A stretch of DNA of 64,000 nt from NCBI RefSeq assembly GCF_026213295.1, contig NC_079415.1, positions 22,220,639-22,284,638 of the forward strand, written 5' to 3'. Under the pieces are notes generated by a model. That model was not told the DNA's origin. It did no database searches and was given only the letters and a program-made list of their open reading frames with translations. Positions 9,195-21,179 of this stretch are shown here, piece by piece; the stretch's first letter is position 1; each line of letters starts with the position of its first letter. Source of the stretch: Gadus chalcogrammus (lineage: Eukaryota > Chordata > Actinopteri > Gadiformes > Gadidae). The translations under genes and the position numbers were made by a program.

Positions 9195-12100
9195 ACTGTG
9201 GTGGGCACCTTGGATGAAGTCCGGGTTGTCAGCATGCCTGCAGGGGTCACCGAGACGCCAACAGACGTCGCTACCGTGGCTTCCCAGGCCACGTCTGAAG
9301 TCGTGCCAGATCGGATTGGGGCTCTGGACTTGTCAGCCTTGCCGACTGAAGATCGGGGTAAGGTTCAGTCCCTTCTTAGGCAGTACAGCTCTGTCTTTTC
9401 CTCCCATGAGGGAGATCTGGGATGCACCAACCTGATCAGCCATGACATCCCGCTCTTAGACAACGTGCCTGTCAGGCAACGCTATAGGCGCATCCCGCCG
9501 TCCGAGTACGAGGTGGTTAAGGAGCATATTAACCAACTGCTTGAAAATCAAATCATCAGAGAGAGTAGCAGTCCTTATGGTTCCCCAATTGTGCTTGTGA
9601 AAAAGAAAGACGGCAGTTTACGCATGTGCGTGGACTACCGCCAACTTAACAACAAAAGCGGAAGGATGCTTTTCCCCTTCCACGCATCGAGGAATCTTTG
9701 GACGCCCTGACAGGTGCCCGCTGGTTCTCTACTCTTGACTTGGCCAGCGGGTACAACCAGGTCCCGGTCACAGAAGCAGACAGGCCCAAAACCGCCTTTT
9801 GCACCCCGTTCGGCTTATTCGAATGGAACCGCATGCCCTTTGGGCTTTGCAACGCCCCCAGCACTTTCCAGAGGCTGATGCAGCGAATGTTCGGTGACCA
9901 ACAATGTCAATCGTTGCTCCTGTATGGATGACATCGTGGTCTTCTCCTCCACGGTGGAACAACACCTGGAGCGGCTGGAGATTGTACTGGGGCGGTTGCA
10001 GGAACAAGGCCTGAAGGCTAAGCTAAGCAAATGCGCGTTCTTCCAGCCGAAGGTGCGGTACTTGGGCCATGTGGTCTCTGACCAGGGAGTCTCCACCGAT
10101 CCCAGCAAGCAAGAGGTAGTTGCCAACTGGCAGCCTCCCACCACCATCGCTGACCTACGCTCATTCCTTGGCTTCGCCAGCTATTACCGCCACTTTGTGG
10201 AGGGGTTTGCCAAGTTGGCGGCCCCTCTACACAAGCTGGTAGCAGAACTAGCTGGTAGGAAGTCTAGGGGTGTGGTGCGAATAGTGGCGGAGCATTAGTC
10301 GGATGAGTGCCATCGCAATTTTGAAGCATTGAAGACCAAAGTTACCACTGCACCTGTGCTCGCCTACGCCGACTTCTCCTTACCTTTCATCCTGGAGGTT
10401 GATGCGAGCTATGGTGGCCTTGGAGCTGTGCTCTCACAGGAACAGAATGGGAAGGTCAGACCTATAGCTTATGCTAGCAGGGGTTGAGGCCCACAGAGCG
10501 AAATATGTCGAACTACAGCTCCATGAAATTTGAGTTTTTAGCTCTCAAGTGGGCTATGTCAGAAAAATTCAGGGAGTACTTGCTTGGTCATAAATGCATT
10601 GTTTACACCGATAATAATCCCCTAAGTCACTTGTCTTCTGCCAAACTCGGTGCCACCGAACAGCGTTGGGCATCACAATTGGCAGCTTTTGATTTTGAAA
10701 TAAAGTACCGCTCTGGGAGGAGCAATAAAAATGCTTTATCTCGGAAGCATCCACCTGGGCCAAATAACGTAGAGGTGATGTTTCCCGGTACCTCAGTCCC
10801 TGAGCCCTTGCGGCAGGTCCTGCAGCGTGAAACCACTCCCGCCAATCAGGCTGCTATTGCTGCTTTGCCCCATCATGCACCTTCTGACCTCCAGGCACTT
10901 CAACAAGCTGATCCTGTCCTTCAGGAGGTTTTAGCATTCTGGGGGCGGCAGCAGAGTCCCAACTATCAGGAGCGGAAGCACTTGTCTCCTCCTGCACTGA
11001 CCATTATAGGTCAGTATTTACTGACGTTTTCAGTAAATACACCTTGGCTGTTCCTACCCGAGATCAACGAGCCCCAGTTGTTGCTCAGACTTTAGTCTCT
11101 GAGTGGTTCTATAAGTTTGGCGTTCCTGCCCGTATCCATTCTGATCAGGGCCGCAACTTTGAAAGTTCCCTCATTCAACAGCTCTGTGTACTTTACGGTA
11201 TTGTAAAATCTCGCACCACTCCATACCATCCCGCCGGTAACGGCCAATGCGAACGCTTTAATCGCACCCTCCACAACTTATTGCGTGCCTTACCTGCATC
11301 TCGGAAAAGAGACTGGCACTCTTGCCTGCCACAGGTGCTCTACTCGTATAACACCACTCCCCATCAGTCCACCGGCGAGTCTCCATTCTACCTGATGTTC
11401 GGGCAAGAACCCAGGTTGCCGGTTGATTTTCTCTTGGGTAGAGTCTTAGACCCTGTGGGTGGCGAGGTCCACGAGTGGATCAAAGAACATCAAACCGGCT
11501 CCAGCTTGCTTTGACGGGCCCGGAAAGGTTGAAGGTGGCGGCAGAGCGCAGGAAGAGGAATCATTAATCATGTTCGGATGACCCACTAAGGTGGGGCAGT
11601 TGGTGTGGCTGCGCGATCATAGTGCAAGGGGGCGCCACAAGATACAGGATCTGTGGGGCCCTGTGGTGTACCGAGTCGTAAAGGCACCCGAGAGGGTGGT
11701 CCAGTGTACACCATCGCACCGATGGACGACCAGACCAATGTTCGGCAGGTCCATCGAACACTGTTGAAAGCCGTTGCTGGAGCTGCCCTTCAGGGTAGTG
11801 CATTGCCCCCTTGTCCACCCCCTCTTGACCGGCCTCGGTCAGAGGATGAGTTGCCGTTTGACGGAGACTTGTTTATGTTGGGGCCGGAGACCCCTGTTTC
11901 TGCCCCTGCTCGCACAGCCGTGGTGACTCAAACCACCCCTCGGTTGCTGCTCCCACCACCTGACTCTGCTGGGTCAGAGTCGTCAAGCGCTCCCTCGACT
12001 GCAGTGGCAGATCCACCCTCCGTTTCCCTGGCCGTTCCATCCGCCAGTTATGCTGCTGAAAGTGAAGTACGCCGGTCAGCCAGGTCGACGGCTGGCCATC

Positions 12101-12213
12101 ACCCAAACCTCTATCACCTTCCGCGACCTGTAGGGAACTTGGCATCTGGGGCTGCAAATCCCCCTGGTCCAGTGTCAAATGCCGTTACTGCGCTCTTTAG
12201 GCCGTGGAGTTAG
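9195..12213 (+). pseudogene. pol: Gypsy-A pol: RT, RNase H, integrase, C-terminal tail
   Basis: Reverse transcriptase begins with SSPYGSPIVLVKKKDGSLRM (about 9572-9631), shifts frame near 9655, continues through LDLASGYNQVPV and the FGLCNAPSTFQRLM block, and breaks again exactly at the catalytic YxDD (about 9923-9930, two bases missing). Connection and RNase H follow (EVDASYGGLGAVLSQ; TDNNPLSHLSSAKL). Near 11015 the integrase HHCC finger and first catalytic Asp are deleted. The rest of the core is present (SDQGRNFESS…, ERFNRTLHNLL, 11140-11280). After a further shift the GPY-like tail and a Pro/Ser-rich C-terminus (EVRRSARSTAGHHPNLYHL) end at 12211. Non-functional. Confidence 0.88.
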
Positions 12214-12275
12214 GGGTGATCCTCTGGATCAGTTGTTCCATCGTCGGGACGACGATGAATTCGATGGGGGTAGAA

Positions 12276-13562
12276 TGTAGCAGGATGGGCCTTTAATTAG
12301 TGCTGCAGTACCGGCCTATCACTGTTGGGTGCGCTGCCTATAAAGGTCAGTGGTTGTGCACTGGGAGCCCTCTTGCCTGGGTGCTCCTGGCTGCCCCGCC
12401 TCCTGTTATCACTCCTGTTATCACCGCACCTGATCGCCTCACCTGATCGCCTTTTAGCTGGATCGTGCAGCTCGCCGTTGTTTGGTATGTAGTAGTTGTG
12501 TGCATCTGTGTACCTTCTAAACTTTGCACAAGTCCTCAACATTGGCTTCCATCCCTCAGGCAGTTCATTGGCCGGGTCTTCCTTCTCCCGTATCGACCCC
12601 AGTTGTAGGGCGTGCAAGTGTTTTCCTCCTCTACCTGTTGCAGCGGGGAGCAATCAGCTGATTGATCGAGTTGCACTTGTAATTGTGCTGCTCGGTACAA
12701 GTGATCCCCTTCCTCCCCTTTGATGTTCATTCAACTCCTGACGGTATGTGGATAAGATGACGCTAACTCAAGTTACTACAGTTGTTGTTCAGCCTCTAGA
12801 ACAAATGTATTTTTCTATGGCAGGGTTGACGTGTGTATGGGCGGTTTCTGCCAGCACGTTCCCCCCCCTCTTCACGCTGCTGTTGGCCGGCTGCTGTTGG
12901 CCGGCTGCTGTTTTGTCCACTGGTTTATATAGCCAACACATCCATCCTACTCTGCATCTCCTACTGTGCTGTACCTGCCACCGAGTATGGTGATTGCTGC
13001 CTCATCCTCAGTCTCATTATCTTAATCTATTCATTTAACCGACTTCTAACTGATCTTATTGATGATATTATTTGTGTTTTGTGGGTTGCTTTGCATGTTT
13101 GTTTTGGTTTAATTTGTTTTCTTAGTTATTTTGGTTAGGCTTAATTGCTTTGCTTATTCATTTGGATTTATCAGTTTGGATAAATCTCCATTGTTTTGAT
13201 TTAATTTCTTTGTTAGTTTTCTTTTGGTTTGCATTTATTGGGGTTGTTTAAGTTGTGGGTTGAAGCGATTTAACCCTGATTTAAACCCCATTTAGTTAAT
13301 TGCCCTCTCCTTTTTGTGTATTTTTTGTGTGTTTGTGTGTTCGCTTTAGTGTGGTTGTGTGAACATATTTTATTGAGAAGTCATGTTTAAAGATTATATA
13401 TATTAATTAAAAGGAGCTTTCATTAGTAAACGAACTTGTGTGCTTTAACTTAGGTTAATCTAACTCTCCAGGTGAAATTCCTGGGGTGGCGTTGTTGGCA
13501 ATTTGTCACTAGTTCTTTTACTGAACTTTATCTTATTGGTTCCTCGACCGCCGAATGCCACA
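12276..13562 (+). repeat. Gypsy-A 3' LTR
   Basis: Begins TGTAGCAGGATGGGCC after the purine tract and ends GCCGAATGCCAC; see the 5' LTR for differences. The two LTRs remain closely similar, so the insertion is not very ancient despite the broken coding region. Confidence 0.92.
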
Positions 13563-13917
13563 CCAAGTATAATTGACCGCTGTCAAGGTAAACAAAGGAT
13601 TTGTTTGGATACTACGAATGCTGGTAAAAAGATTATTGTAAAAAGACACACCATGTGAAGTTAGTATTTCGTTTAGGCAAGTATCCGTGTAATGAGCGTC
13701 GCCGGTCATTATCTAAAATAAGCCGTTATCGCCTGAAGGCAATAATTGTTCTATACATTATCCCTTACATAACCAGCAAAGACAATGGTTTTATACCCAT
13801 GATTTAAACGGCATGCGAGCTGCTGGTTTCAGCGTCCATAGCAACCATCATAGCAACCATGTTATTATCATTATGTGGAGACGACTGAAATATTCTTCGT
13901 CATAACTATCAAACAAA
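13563..13917. other. Unclassified sequence 3' of Gypsy-A
   Basis: No gene. Contains GTTCTATACATTATCCCTTA at 13749, repeated at 19181, and a segment (13890-13917) that matches, in reverse complement, sequence inside the Harbinger-type MITE near 22140. Confidence 0.4.
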
Positions 13918-14255
13918 ACATCCTTCATATTCCCACATTCGTAAAATGCACATTTCTCGCTAATTTTTTTTACATAAACACTTTTAATGGCCTAAATATG
14001 CTAAAATACCATATTTTCCACCCAGAATAAAAAGTATGTCCGCCATTTTCACAGAAAAATATCCTAAAAACTATCCAATAAAAACATCCTTCATATTCCC
14101 ACATTCGTAAAATGCACATTTCTCGCTAATTTTTTTTACATAAACACTTTTAATGGCGTAAATATGCTAAAATACCATATTTTCCACCCAGAATAAAAAG
14201 TATGTCCGCCATTTTCACAGAAAAATATCCTAAAAACTATCCAATAGGAAAGATG
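13918..14255 (+). repeat. 166-bp direct duplication (two units)
   Basis: ACATCCTTCATATTCCCACA starts units at 13918 and 14084. The units are almost identical (CCTAAATATG versus CGTAAATATG). A shortened relative of the unit end (CGCCATTTTCACAGAAAAATATCC) lies at 19250-19275. Confidence 0.9.
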
Positions 14256-14300
14256 CTCACAGCGTCTATTAGAGACGTAGTCGGGTTAATAAAGGAGTGC

Positions 14301-14762
14301 ATGGGCTGCTGAACCTCCCCCTTTCCGTCTGCAGAAGACGCCGAAGGGTACCTTTCCCGTCACCGAACGACGGCAAAGGGTACCTTTTCCGTCAGTCACC
14401 GACGCTAAAGTGCCTATGCCAACAGTCGATATTTGACGCTCTCGGAGTGAGTGAATGGGCTGCTGAAGCTCCCCCTTTCCGTCTGCAGAAGACGCCGAAG
14501 GGTACCTTTCCCGTCACCGAACGACGGCAAAGGGTACCTTTCCCGTCAGTCACCGACGCTAAAGTGCCTATGCCAACAGTCGGTATTTGACGCTCTCGGA
14601 GTGAGTGAATGGGCTGCTGAAGCTCCCCCTTTCCGTCTGCAGAAGACGCCGAAGGGTACCTTTCCCGTCACCGAACGACGGCAAAGGGTACCTTTCCCGT
14701 CAGTCACCGACGCTAAAATGCCTATGCCAACAGTCGGTATTTTAAATTCTCGGAGTGAGACT
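14301..14762 (+). repeat. 154-bp tandem repeat, three units
   Basis: Units start with ATGGGCTGCTGAA at 14301, 14455 and 14609 and each holds two GGGTACCTTTCCCGTCA motifs. The long open frames across the array arise from the repetition and share no recognisable domain. A fourth, diverged unit lies at 19347-19503 on the far side of Gypsy-B. Confidence 0.9.
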
Positions 14763-14958
14763 GTGTTGGTTCAGAATGTGGTGGAAAAACTGTTTTTGAG
14801 AAAGGAAGGTCCTACCGTCCTGAAATTTGAATACCTTATTCTAGGGCCTAACTAGGACCCCCGCAACGAAACTTGGCCCGGTCGGACCCCGAGGGCAAAA
14901 ACAATGTCTTGTTTTTTAAACGATTTTTAATGAGAACTTTGGCCTTTTTGTAGCTGAA
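14763..14958. other. Spacer before truncated Gypsy-B
   Basis: About 200 bp with no gene; the 5' LTR, primer-binding site and first part of gag expected for Gypsy-B are absent, so the breakpoint of the truncation lies here. Confidence 0.5.
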
Positions 14959-15486
14959 ATGAGGAAGGTTTTTGATCACCCAGTGGAGGGAGGGGACGTT
15001 GCCAAGCGGCTTATTTCCTTGCGTCAGGGCTCCCGTAGCGTAGCCGAGTTCTCCGTCGAGTTCAGGACCTATGCAGCCAGGTCGGGCTGGAACGACAAGT
15101 CTCTACGTGGGCTTTTTATTTCTGGTCTCTGTGAGTCTATTAAAGATGAGCTGGCTACTAGGGAGGAGGCCGACACTCTCGACGAATTGATCTCCCTTTC
15201 CATTCGCCTGGATAATCGCCTACGTGAGCGGTGTAGGGAGAGGACAGGCAGTTCCGGGCCCCCGGCACTCGCTGCTTCACGTTTTCCACACTTCCCGAGA
15301 GCTGCTCTCTCTGCCCCCGTGACACGGGCTGTCACTGAAGAGGAGCCCATGCAGCTGGGGCGCACTCGTCTCACCCAAGCGGAGCGGCTTCATCGGATTA
15401 GGACCGGAGTGTGTCTGTACTGTGCCCTGCCCGGGCATCTCATCTCCACCTGTCCGTCACTGCCAAAAGACCGGGCTCAGCAGTGA
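14959..15486 (+). pseudogene. gag: Gypsy-B gag, C-terminal part
   Basis: The frame opens inside the capsid region ([18 protein letters not shown], about 15035-15090), then a linker with basic residues, and a nucleocapsid knuckle [14 protein letters not shown] (CX2CX4HX4C, about 15412-15453). It stops at 15484-15486. The methionine at 14959 is internal to the ancestral protein, not a true start. The N-terminal half of capsid and matrix are missing. Confidence 0.8.
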
Positions 15487-15503
15487 GACTCGGGGCCCTG
15501 CTG

Positions 15504-18302
15504 AGCCACGCCCCGTCCGTCCCCGTTCCTCTCTCTTCACGCTCGCTGCTGGATGCCACTCTTCTGTTCCTCGGTCGTCCCCTTCCAGTATCGGTCCTTG
15601 TGGATTCGGGAGCGGATGAGAACTTCATCGACGCCGGTATCGCATCTCAGGTTGGCATCATTTTAGAACAGTTACCCTCTCCCCTAAATGCTAACGCCTT
15701 AGATGACCCTCCTCTTCTCCTGTTGGTGCAGGTTTATTTTTTGTCTCCAAGAAGGACAAGTCTCTTCGTCCATGCATCGACTTCAGGGGACTCAACAACA
15801 TCACAATCAAGAACAAGTATGCCCTACCCCTAATCAGTTCCGCATTCGAGCCACTGCAGGGCGCTACAGTCTTCTCGAAATTGGACCTACGCAATGCCTA
15901 CCACCTGGTGCGTATCCGTGATGGGGATGAGTGGAAGACTGCTTTTAACACCCCCCTCGGCCACTTTGAATACCTTGTCATGCCCTTCGGTCTCACTAAT
16001 GCCCCTGCCGTGTTCCAGAACCTTGTAAACGACGTCCTCCGGGACTTTCTCAACCGCTCAGTTTTTGTCTATATAGACGACATACTTATTTTTTCTTGCA
16101 ACCAGGAGGAGCACTGCCAGCATGTCCGACAAGTTCTTCAGCGGCTGTTGGAGAACAAACTATATGTGAAGGCCGAGAAGTGCGAGTTCAGTGTCACCTC
16201 TGTATCCTTCCTTGGGTTCATCATAGAGAGCGGACAAGTGAGGACCTGTCCTGAGAAGGTCAGTGCTGTGACAGACTGGCCCATTCCCAATTCTCGCAAG
16301 AAACTGCAGCAGTTTCTTGGGTTTGCAAATTTCTACCGGAGGTTCATCCGTAATTACAGCAGGGTTGCAGCCCCTCTCACTCGTCTCACCTCTCCTGCCC
16401 TCCCGTTTGCCTGGACACCTGGGGCGGAGACTGCCTTCTCTGACCTCAAAAGACTTTTCTCGTCGGCCCCCATTCTCATCCAACCTGACCCCTCCAGGCA
16501 ATTCATCGTGGAGGTCGATGCGTCTGACACGGGGGTGGGGGCGGTCCTGTCCCAGCGCTCTGCCTCTGACGAGAAGATTCACCCCTGCGCGTTCTTCTCT
16601 CGCCGGCTTGTACCTGCTGAGCGCAACTATGATGTGGGTAACAGAGAGCTGCTGGCTGTGAAACTGGCTTTGGAGGAATGGCGACATTGGCTTGAGGGGG
16701 CAGAACAACCGTTAGCGAAGCGCCTTAATTCCCGCCAAGCCCGTTGGTCCCTGTTTTTTGGGCGCTTTAATTTCACCCTCGCCTACCGTCCCGGTTCTCG
16801 TAACGTCAAACCTGACGCCCTCTCTCGTCAGTTTAACACTGAGAACGCACCAGCCCTCCCTGACACTATCCTCTCTCCTTCCAGCTTCAAGATCGCTGCC
16901 GTCACCTGGGAGATCGAGTCCCTCATCCGGGAGGCCCAAGTCACTGAACCAGATCCGGGTAACGGTCCTCCTAACCGTCTCTTCGTCCCCAGTGCGGTTC
17001 GCTCCCAAGTCCTGGTGTGGGGCCACACATCGCGCTTTGCCTGTCATCCTGGTGTGGTCCGCACCCTGTCCCTCCTGAAGAGGAACTTTTGGTGGCCAGC
17101 GATGGACGCTGACACCCGGACACCCGTGCTTGCCTGCACGGTTTGTGCTCGGGCCAAGTCTTCCCATCAAGCTCCTGCTGGTTTGTTACGTCCCCTTCCT
17201 GTTCCTGGTCGGCCCTGGTCTCACATCGGCCTTGACTTTGTGACTGGCCTTCCTCCTTCTAAGGGCCACACTGTTATACTAACTGTTGTTGACAGATTTT
17301 CGAAGGCAGTTCACTTCATTGCCCTTCCCAAGCTCCCAACTGCCACCGAGACTGCCCAGCTGCTTGTGCAGCATGTCGTCCGCCTCCACGGGATTCCGAC
17401 TGACCTCGTCTCCGACCGTGGTCCCCAATTAATCTCCCAGGTTTGGAAGGCCTTCTGCCGAGCGCTTGGAGCCTCTGTCAGCCTGTCTTCTGGATACCAA
17501 CCACAGATTAATGGGCAGGCTGAGTGAGCTAACCAGGACCTAGGTACCGCACTTCGTTGTGTGGCTGCGCGCAACCGCTCTGCGTGGAGCGACCATCTCT
17601 CCTGGATCGAGTATGCCCACAATTCCATGGCCTGTGCGGCCACCGGCATGTCCCCATTCGAATGTTCCCTGGGGTACCAGCCACCCTTGTTTCCCGCCCA
17701 GGAGGATGACATCTCCGTCCCCTCGGTTCAACACCATCTCCGCCGTTGCCGCAAGATGTGGAAGGACGCACGCTCCGTTCTGCTGCACTCCGCTGCGCTC
17801 CGCTGAGCAGAACCGGCGCATTGCCGACCACCACCGGGCTCCTGCTCCTGCCTATCGGGTGGGTCAACAGGTGTGGTTGTCCTCCAAGGATCACCCCTTA
17901 CAGACTGGCTCCAAAAAGTTAACCCCTCGTTTTGTTGGCCCTTTCCCTATTGTTTCGGTCATCAACCCCTCAGCTGTCACACTCAAGCTGCCTCCAGCCA
18001 TGCGCGTTCACCCCACCTTCCATGTCTCTCGCCTTAAGCCAGTCTCCGTCTGCCCCCTCTCCCCCCCGGCCGGTCCCCCCCCTCCTCCCCGTTTGATTGA
18101 CGACCACCCTGCTTACACTGTCCGGCGGTTGCTGGACATTCGTCGTCGGGGCAGGGGGCATCAGTACCTCGTGGATTGGGAGGGTTATGGGCCTGAGGAA
18201 AGGAGCTGGGTTTCGCGGGGTCTCATCCTCGACCCCTCCCTCATCCGTGACTTCCATCTGGCTCACCCAGAGAGGCCTAGGCCGCCTAGAGGCGTCCGTT
18301 GA
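15504..18302 (+). pseudogene. pol: Gypsy-B pol: protease, RT, RNase H, integrase-chromodomain
   Basis: Protease active site VLVDSGADENFIDAG at about 15594-15638; a deletion/frameshift near 15705 joins it to RT ([19 protein letters not shown] in a different frame). From 15881 one 548-codon frame runs through [10 protein letters not shown] (catalytic YxDD, ~16060-16090), RNase H ([14 protein letters not shown]), the HHCC integrase finger and DDE core ([18 protein letters not shown]) to QAE, where a single TGA at 17525 ends it. Reading on in the same frame resumes the core (ANQDLGTAL). A small duplication near 17800 shifts frame. The tail has the GPF-type module ([14 protein letters not shown]) and chromodomain ([16 protein letters not shown]), ending 18300-18302. 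It is the best preserved pol here, but not functional. Confidence 0.9.
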
Positions 18303-18312
18303 GGGGAGGGTA

Positions 18313-18724
18313 CTGTTGTGGTCACAGCAGTTTGCTGTGTTTTTCCACCTCCTGGGTCTGCCACTCCTCCTGTCTGTCTCACTTCACACCTGGACCTATT
18401 CTGCAATCATGCTCACCTGGTCTTCATCTCCAATCAACTCCCCTTCATAAACCCTTGGATTCCCTGCTGTCGGTGCCAGATCGTACTACGCACTACTGTG
18501 GTAATGATACACGCCTGGCTCAAGTATTTGTGTTACCTCGCTCTCTCTTGTAGTTTTTGACCACAACTCAACTCTGTTTTCCTCTGCCTGCAGTTATCTG
18601 GATCCCTCGCTCCAGTTCGCGCGCTCCTTCCACGCAACCTCATCCAATACCTGCCTCCTGCCTGTTCCATAACGGCCCTTTTTCTTCAATTCAACTTCTT
18701 CTCCGTTCTGCTCTTGGTTTCAGC
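18313..18724 (+). repeat. Gypsy-B 3' LTR (end approximate)
   Basis: Starts TGTTGTGGTCACAGCAG right after the polypurine tract; the end is placed at TTTCAGCA near 18724 because of the TG…CA rule, but no second copy exists in the window to fix it. Confidence 0.55.
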
Positions 18725-19172
18725 ATTGTTTAACCATACAGACGGGTATTTTATTATTATTTATTTCGTTTTTGAGGAGGTGCTTCAAAGATGCAAAATC
18801 TTTTCTGCAAAAGCCCCAATCCAATGGCAAACGCGTTGGCTTTTTGTCCCGGGAAACCCCGGGGGACCCTCCAATTTTAGTCGAAACGGGTGGCAAAAGC
18901 TGTCTATTCTTAGTTATCACAGCACAATTTTTAACAATAAATGTTCTGTATCGGAGCTCCTTAAGGGACATTAGGGAGAACACTCCCGGACAGAACCTCA
19001 GATGGAAGTCGTGCTTAGTGACAAATACTTCCAATTGATATGCATGAGTTAGAAAATTGTGCTTTTATACACGAACATTTAGAAAATACGTGTACCTGAT
19101 CACGTTTCAATAGAATAAATAACGTGACAGTGTCACCTATTTCCGTGAGCCCGCGTTGCCTGTACGCCGGCC
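18725..19172. other. Unclassified sequence
   Basis: No gene supported. 18830-18990 contains CCGGGAAACCCCGGGGG and a palindromic tendency but no family I recognise. Confidence 0.4.
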
Positions 19173-19509
19173 ATTACGGCGTTCTATACATTATCCCTTA
19201 CATAACCAGCAATGACAATGGCTTTATACCCATGTTTTAAACGGCATGTCCGCCATTTTCACAGAAAAATATCCTAAAAAAACTATCCAATAGGAAAGAT
19301 GCTCACAGCGTCTATTATGAGACTTAGTCGGGTTAATAAAGGATGTGAATGGGCTGCTGAGGCACCCCCCATTCCGTCTGCAGGAGACGCCGAAGGGTAC
19401 CTTTCCCGTCACCGACCGACGGCAAAGGATACCTTTCCCGTCAGTTACCGACGCTAAAGTGCCTTTGCCAACAGTCGGTATTTGACGTTCTCGGAGTGAG
19501 ACTGTGTCG
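19173..19509 (+). repeat. Diverged copy of the 13749-14454 region
   Basis: GTTCTATACATTATCCCTTA… (19181) matches 13749 on; ATGTCCGCCATTTTCACAG… (19246) matches 14206 on; the 154-bp unit follows at 19347-19503. The ~400 bp between these blocks in the first copy is absent here. Confidence 0.8.
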
Positions 19510-19517
19510 ATTACAAC

Positions 19518-20579
19518 TAGGGCTGCAACAACAAATCGATTACTAAATGCAACGAATTTGGTCATCGATTCGTTGTGTCGCGCGATTAATAAGCTACTCA
19601 TAGGCGCAGCACTGTTTACAGCCAGCCGCCGACAGGTTGGTTCACGGTTCATGCATGCCCACAGCGAGCTTTAGTGTGAACGACCACAGCTTGTATTTTG
19701 GTCATATCTTAAAACTGGACTGTAGGCCTACATAAAGTGTTGTACCTTCACTGTCTTTGGGTTAAAAAAAACTCCTTCAACTCAGTATCCGTCTAGTCCA
19801 ACCGAAAACTCTGTCAGCTGCTGCTGCTGCAGACGGGCGGAGTCGGAGTCGGCACCGCGTGCATCAACAGTCATTCAAAGCAGCGGTAGTAATCACACAA
19901 CCGGACGGTGTAGAAAGTCCCGTCAGTTAAAAATAGTAATGCAATCCATGTTACAATCGGCAGGATATAGAGCTAGTTAGCTTAAAAAACAACAACTAAC
20001 CAATGGTCACAAACAGTGTCAAATGTGATGTGTTCAGGTCGGCTCAGTAATATGATTGATGCGTTCAAATGCAGCAGAAAAAAAAAAAAATTGAGATTTT
20101 GGTGAAAACTTGTTATCCCAGTAATATAAAATAGATAGTAAAGATAGAATTATGACCTGTTTAATGTCCTATCTTGAACTTTCATCATCTTATCAGCAAT
20201 TAAAGCAATATTACAAGTTCTATTTCAAGGAGTCTCGAAAATGGTATCAAGAGGTTTGACCGGTTAACCATGGACCTCCCTTATATACATATAAAAGTAT
20301 ATCATACATTGTATGTTTTTTTTTGTGTTATCCCAGTTATGTTTTTTTAATCTTTTTATTATTTAATATTACTTTTAATAGTTCCGGGACGTTGGAGCAA
20401 TAACCTGGTGTTTTTACACTTCAGTCTGCACTGTGAATTTGAAGTAATGTTCAGTTTTTGAATAAAGATGCGGCAATTCGAAAAATAAATATTATTTTTC
20501 TCTATCCGATTCATCGATTAATCGAAAAAATAATCGACAGATTAATCGATTATTAAAATAATCGTTAGTTGCAGCCCTA
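19518..20579. mobile_element. Non-autonomous hAT with TAGGGCTGCAAC termini
   Basis: TAGGGCTGCAACAACAAATC at 19518 is mirrored by …ATCGTTAGTTGCAGCCCTA ending at 20579. The 8-bp duplication ATTACAAC is exact (19510-19517 and 20580-20587). Subterminal regions are rich in ATCGATT motifs on both ends. No transposase frame remains. Confidence 0.93.
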
Positions 20580-20587
20580 ATTACAAC

Positions 20588-21117
20588 CAATATTGCATAT
20601 TGCGCTCCTACTCGCCTTGCTAACCAACAACTTTAGCTGGAGTAAAAAAGAGGAGATTGAATTTTACCGTACAACATGAAAGCACGCTCGCTCAGGCAGC
20701 TGCGCGCTCACCTCACCAATGTACACAAGACGCGTTGTTTGAGCATGTTGTGCCTGTTTTTCTTTAGGTCCCAGGCCATGTTAATTGTTATACTGTAGAC
20801 TCTAACGGTGAGACCATACTGCTCAGCACGCACGTGTTAGTCACTGCTCACGAGCGCAGCACATTGGGAGTTAGTTATTTATTTTACATTTTACATTGCA
20901 CTAATTTTTGACTGTAAATGTATTCTAAAACACTCAAAGATTCTGCATTCAATTCACAAATTCGTCAAAAGTGTTTAAAGTATATTTAAGGTATCAAAAA
21001 CTACGTTTTATAGGCTTTTTTTTGTTTCGTTTTTAATCGGCCGATTAAATCGTAATCGTAATTTTTCTCTGAAAATAATCGGCATCGGCACTCAAAAATC
21101 AATATCGGTCGGGCCCT
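20588..21117. mobile_element. Right end of another hAT, left end missing
   Basis: 21035-21117 has the pattern of a hAT terminus (AATCGGCCGATTAAATCG … ATCGGTCGGGCCCTAG). No matching left terminus is seen within the preceding 530 bp, which otherwise holds no gene. The break abuts the truncated 3' side of the P-like transposase gene. Confidence 0.5.
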
Positions 21118-21179
21118 AGTTCATTGTTAATGCTGCTATTTAAAAAAATATATATAATAAAACTCTTCGCACTACATAC

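Larger units (their letters stand above)
1574..13562 (+). mobile_element. Gypsy-A: Ty3/gypsy LTR retrotransposon, full span, degenerate
   Basis: Two near-identical LTRs (1574-2904 and 12276-13562) enclose, in order, a tRNA-Ser type primer-binding site, gag with a CCHC knuckle, aspartic protease (VDTG), reverse transcriptase, RNase H and integrase, the order of Ty3/gypsy. A purine-rich tract (GATGGGGGTAGA) precedes the 3' LTR. The coding region has several frameshifts and an integrase deletion, and pol is interrupted by a DNA-transposon block at 4868-9194. I see no target-site duplication at the outer ends (GCGAA before, CACCA after), so the present flanks may result from recombination. Inactive copy. 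Confidence 0.92.
14959..18724 (+). mobile_element. Gypsy-B: 5'-truncated chromodomain Ty3/gypsy (chromovirus)
   Basis: In order: partial gag, protease, RT, RNase H, integrase with chromodomain, purine tract (GAGGGGAGGGTAC, 18301-18312) and a single 3' LTR. The missing 5' part and the absence of a matching upstream LTR show truncation. The integrase-chromodomain fusion marks the chromovirus branch. Flanked on both sides by copies of the 154-bp unit. Confidence 0.85.

Noticed and set aside
14297..14855. Two overlapping open frames of 97 and 134 codons with repeated LPLSVCRRRRRVPFPSPND
   Set aside because: They are produced by the 154-bp tandem unit (length not a multiple of three) and match no domain.
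19224..19652. 142-codon minus-strand frame over the repeat and hAT junction
   Set aside because: Spans the hAT insertion boundary at 19518, so it cannot be an old gene; no motif.
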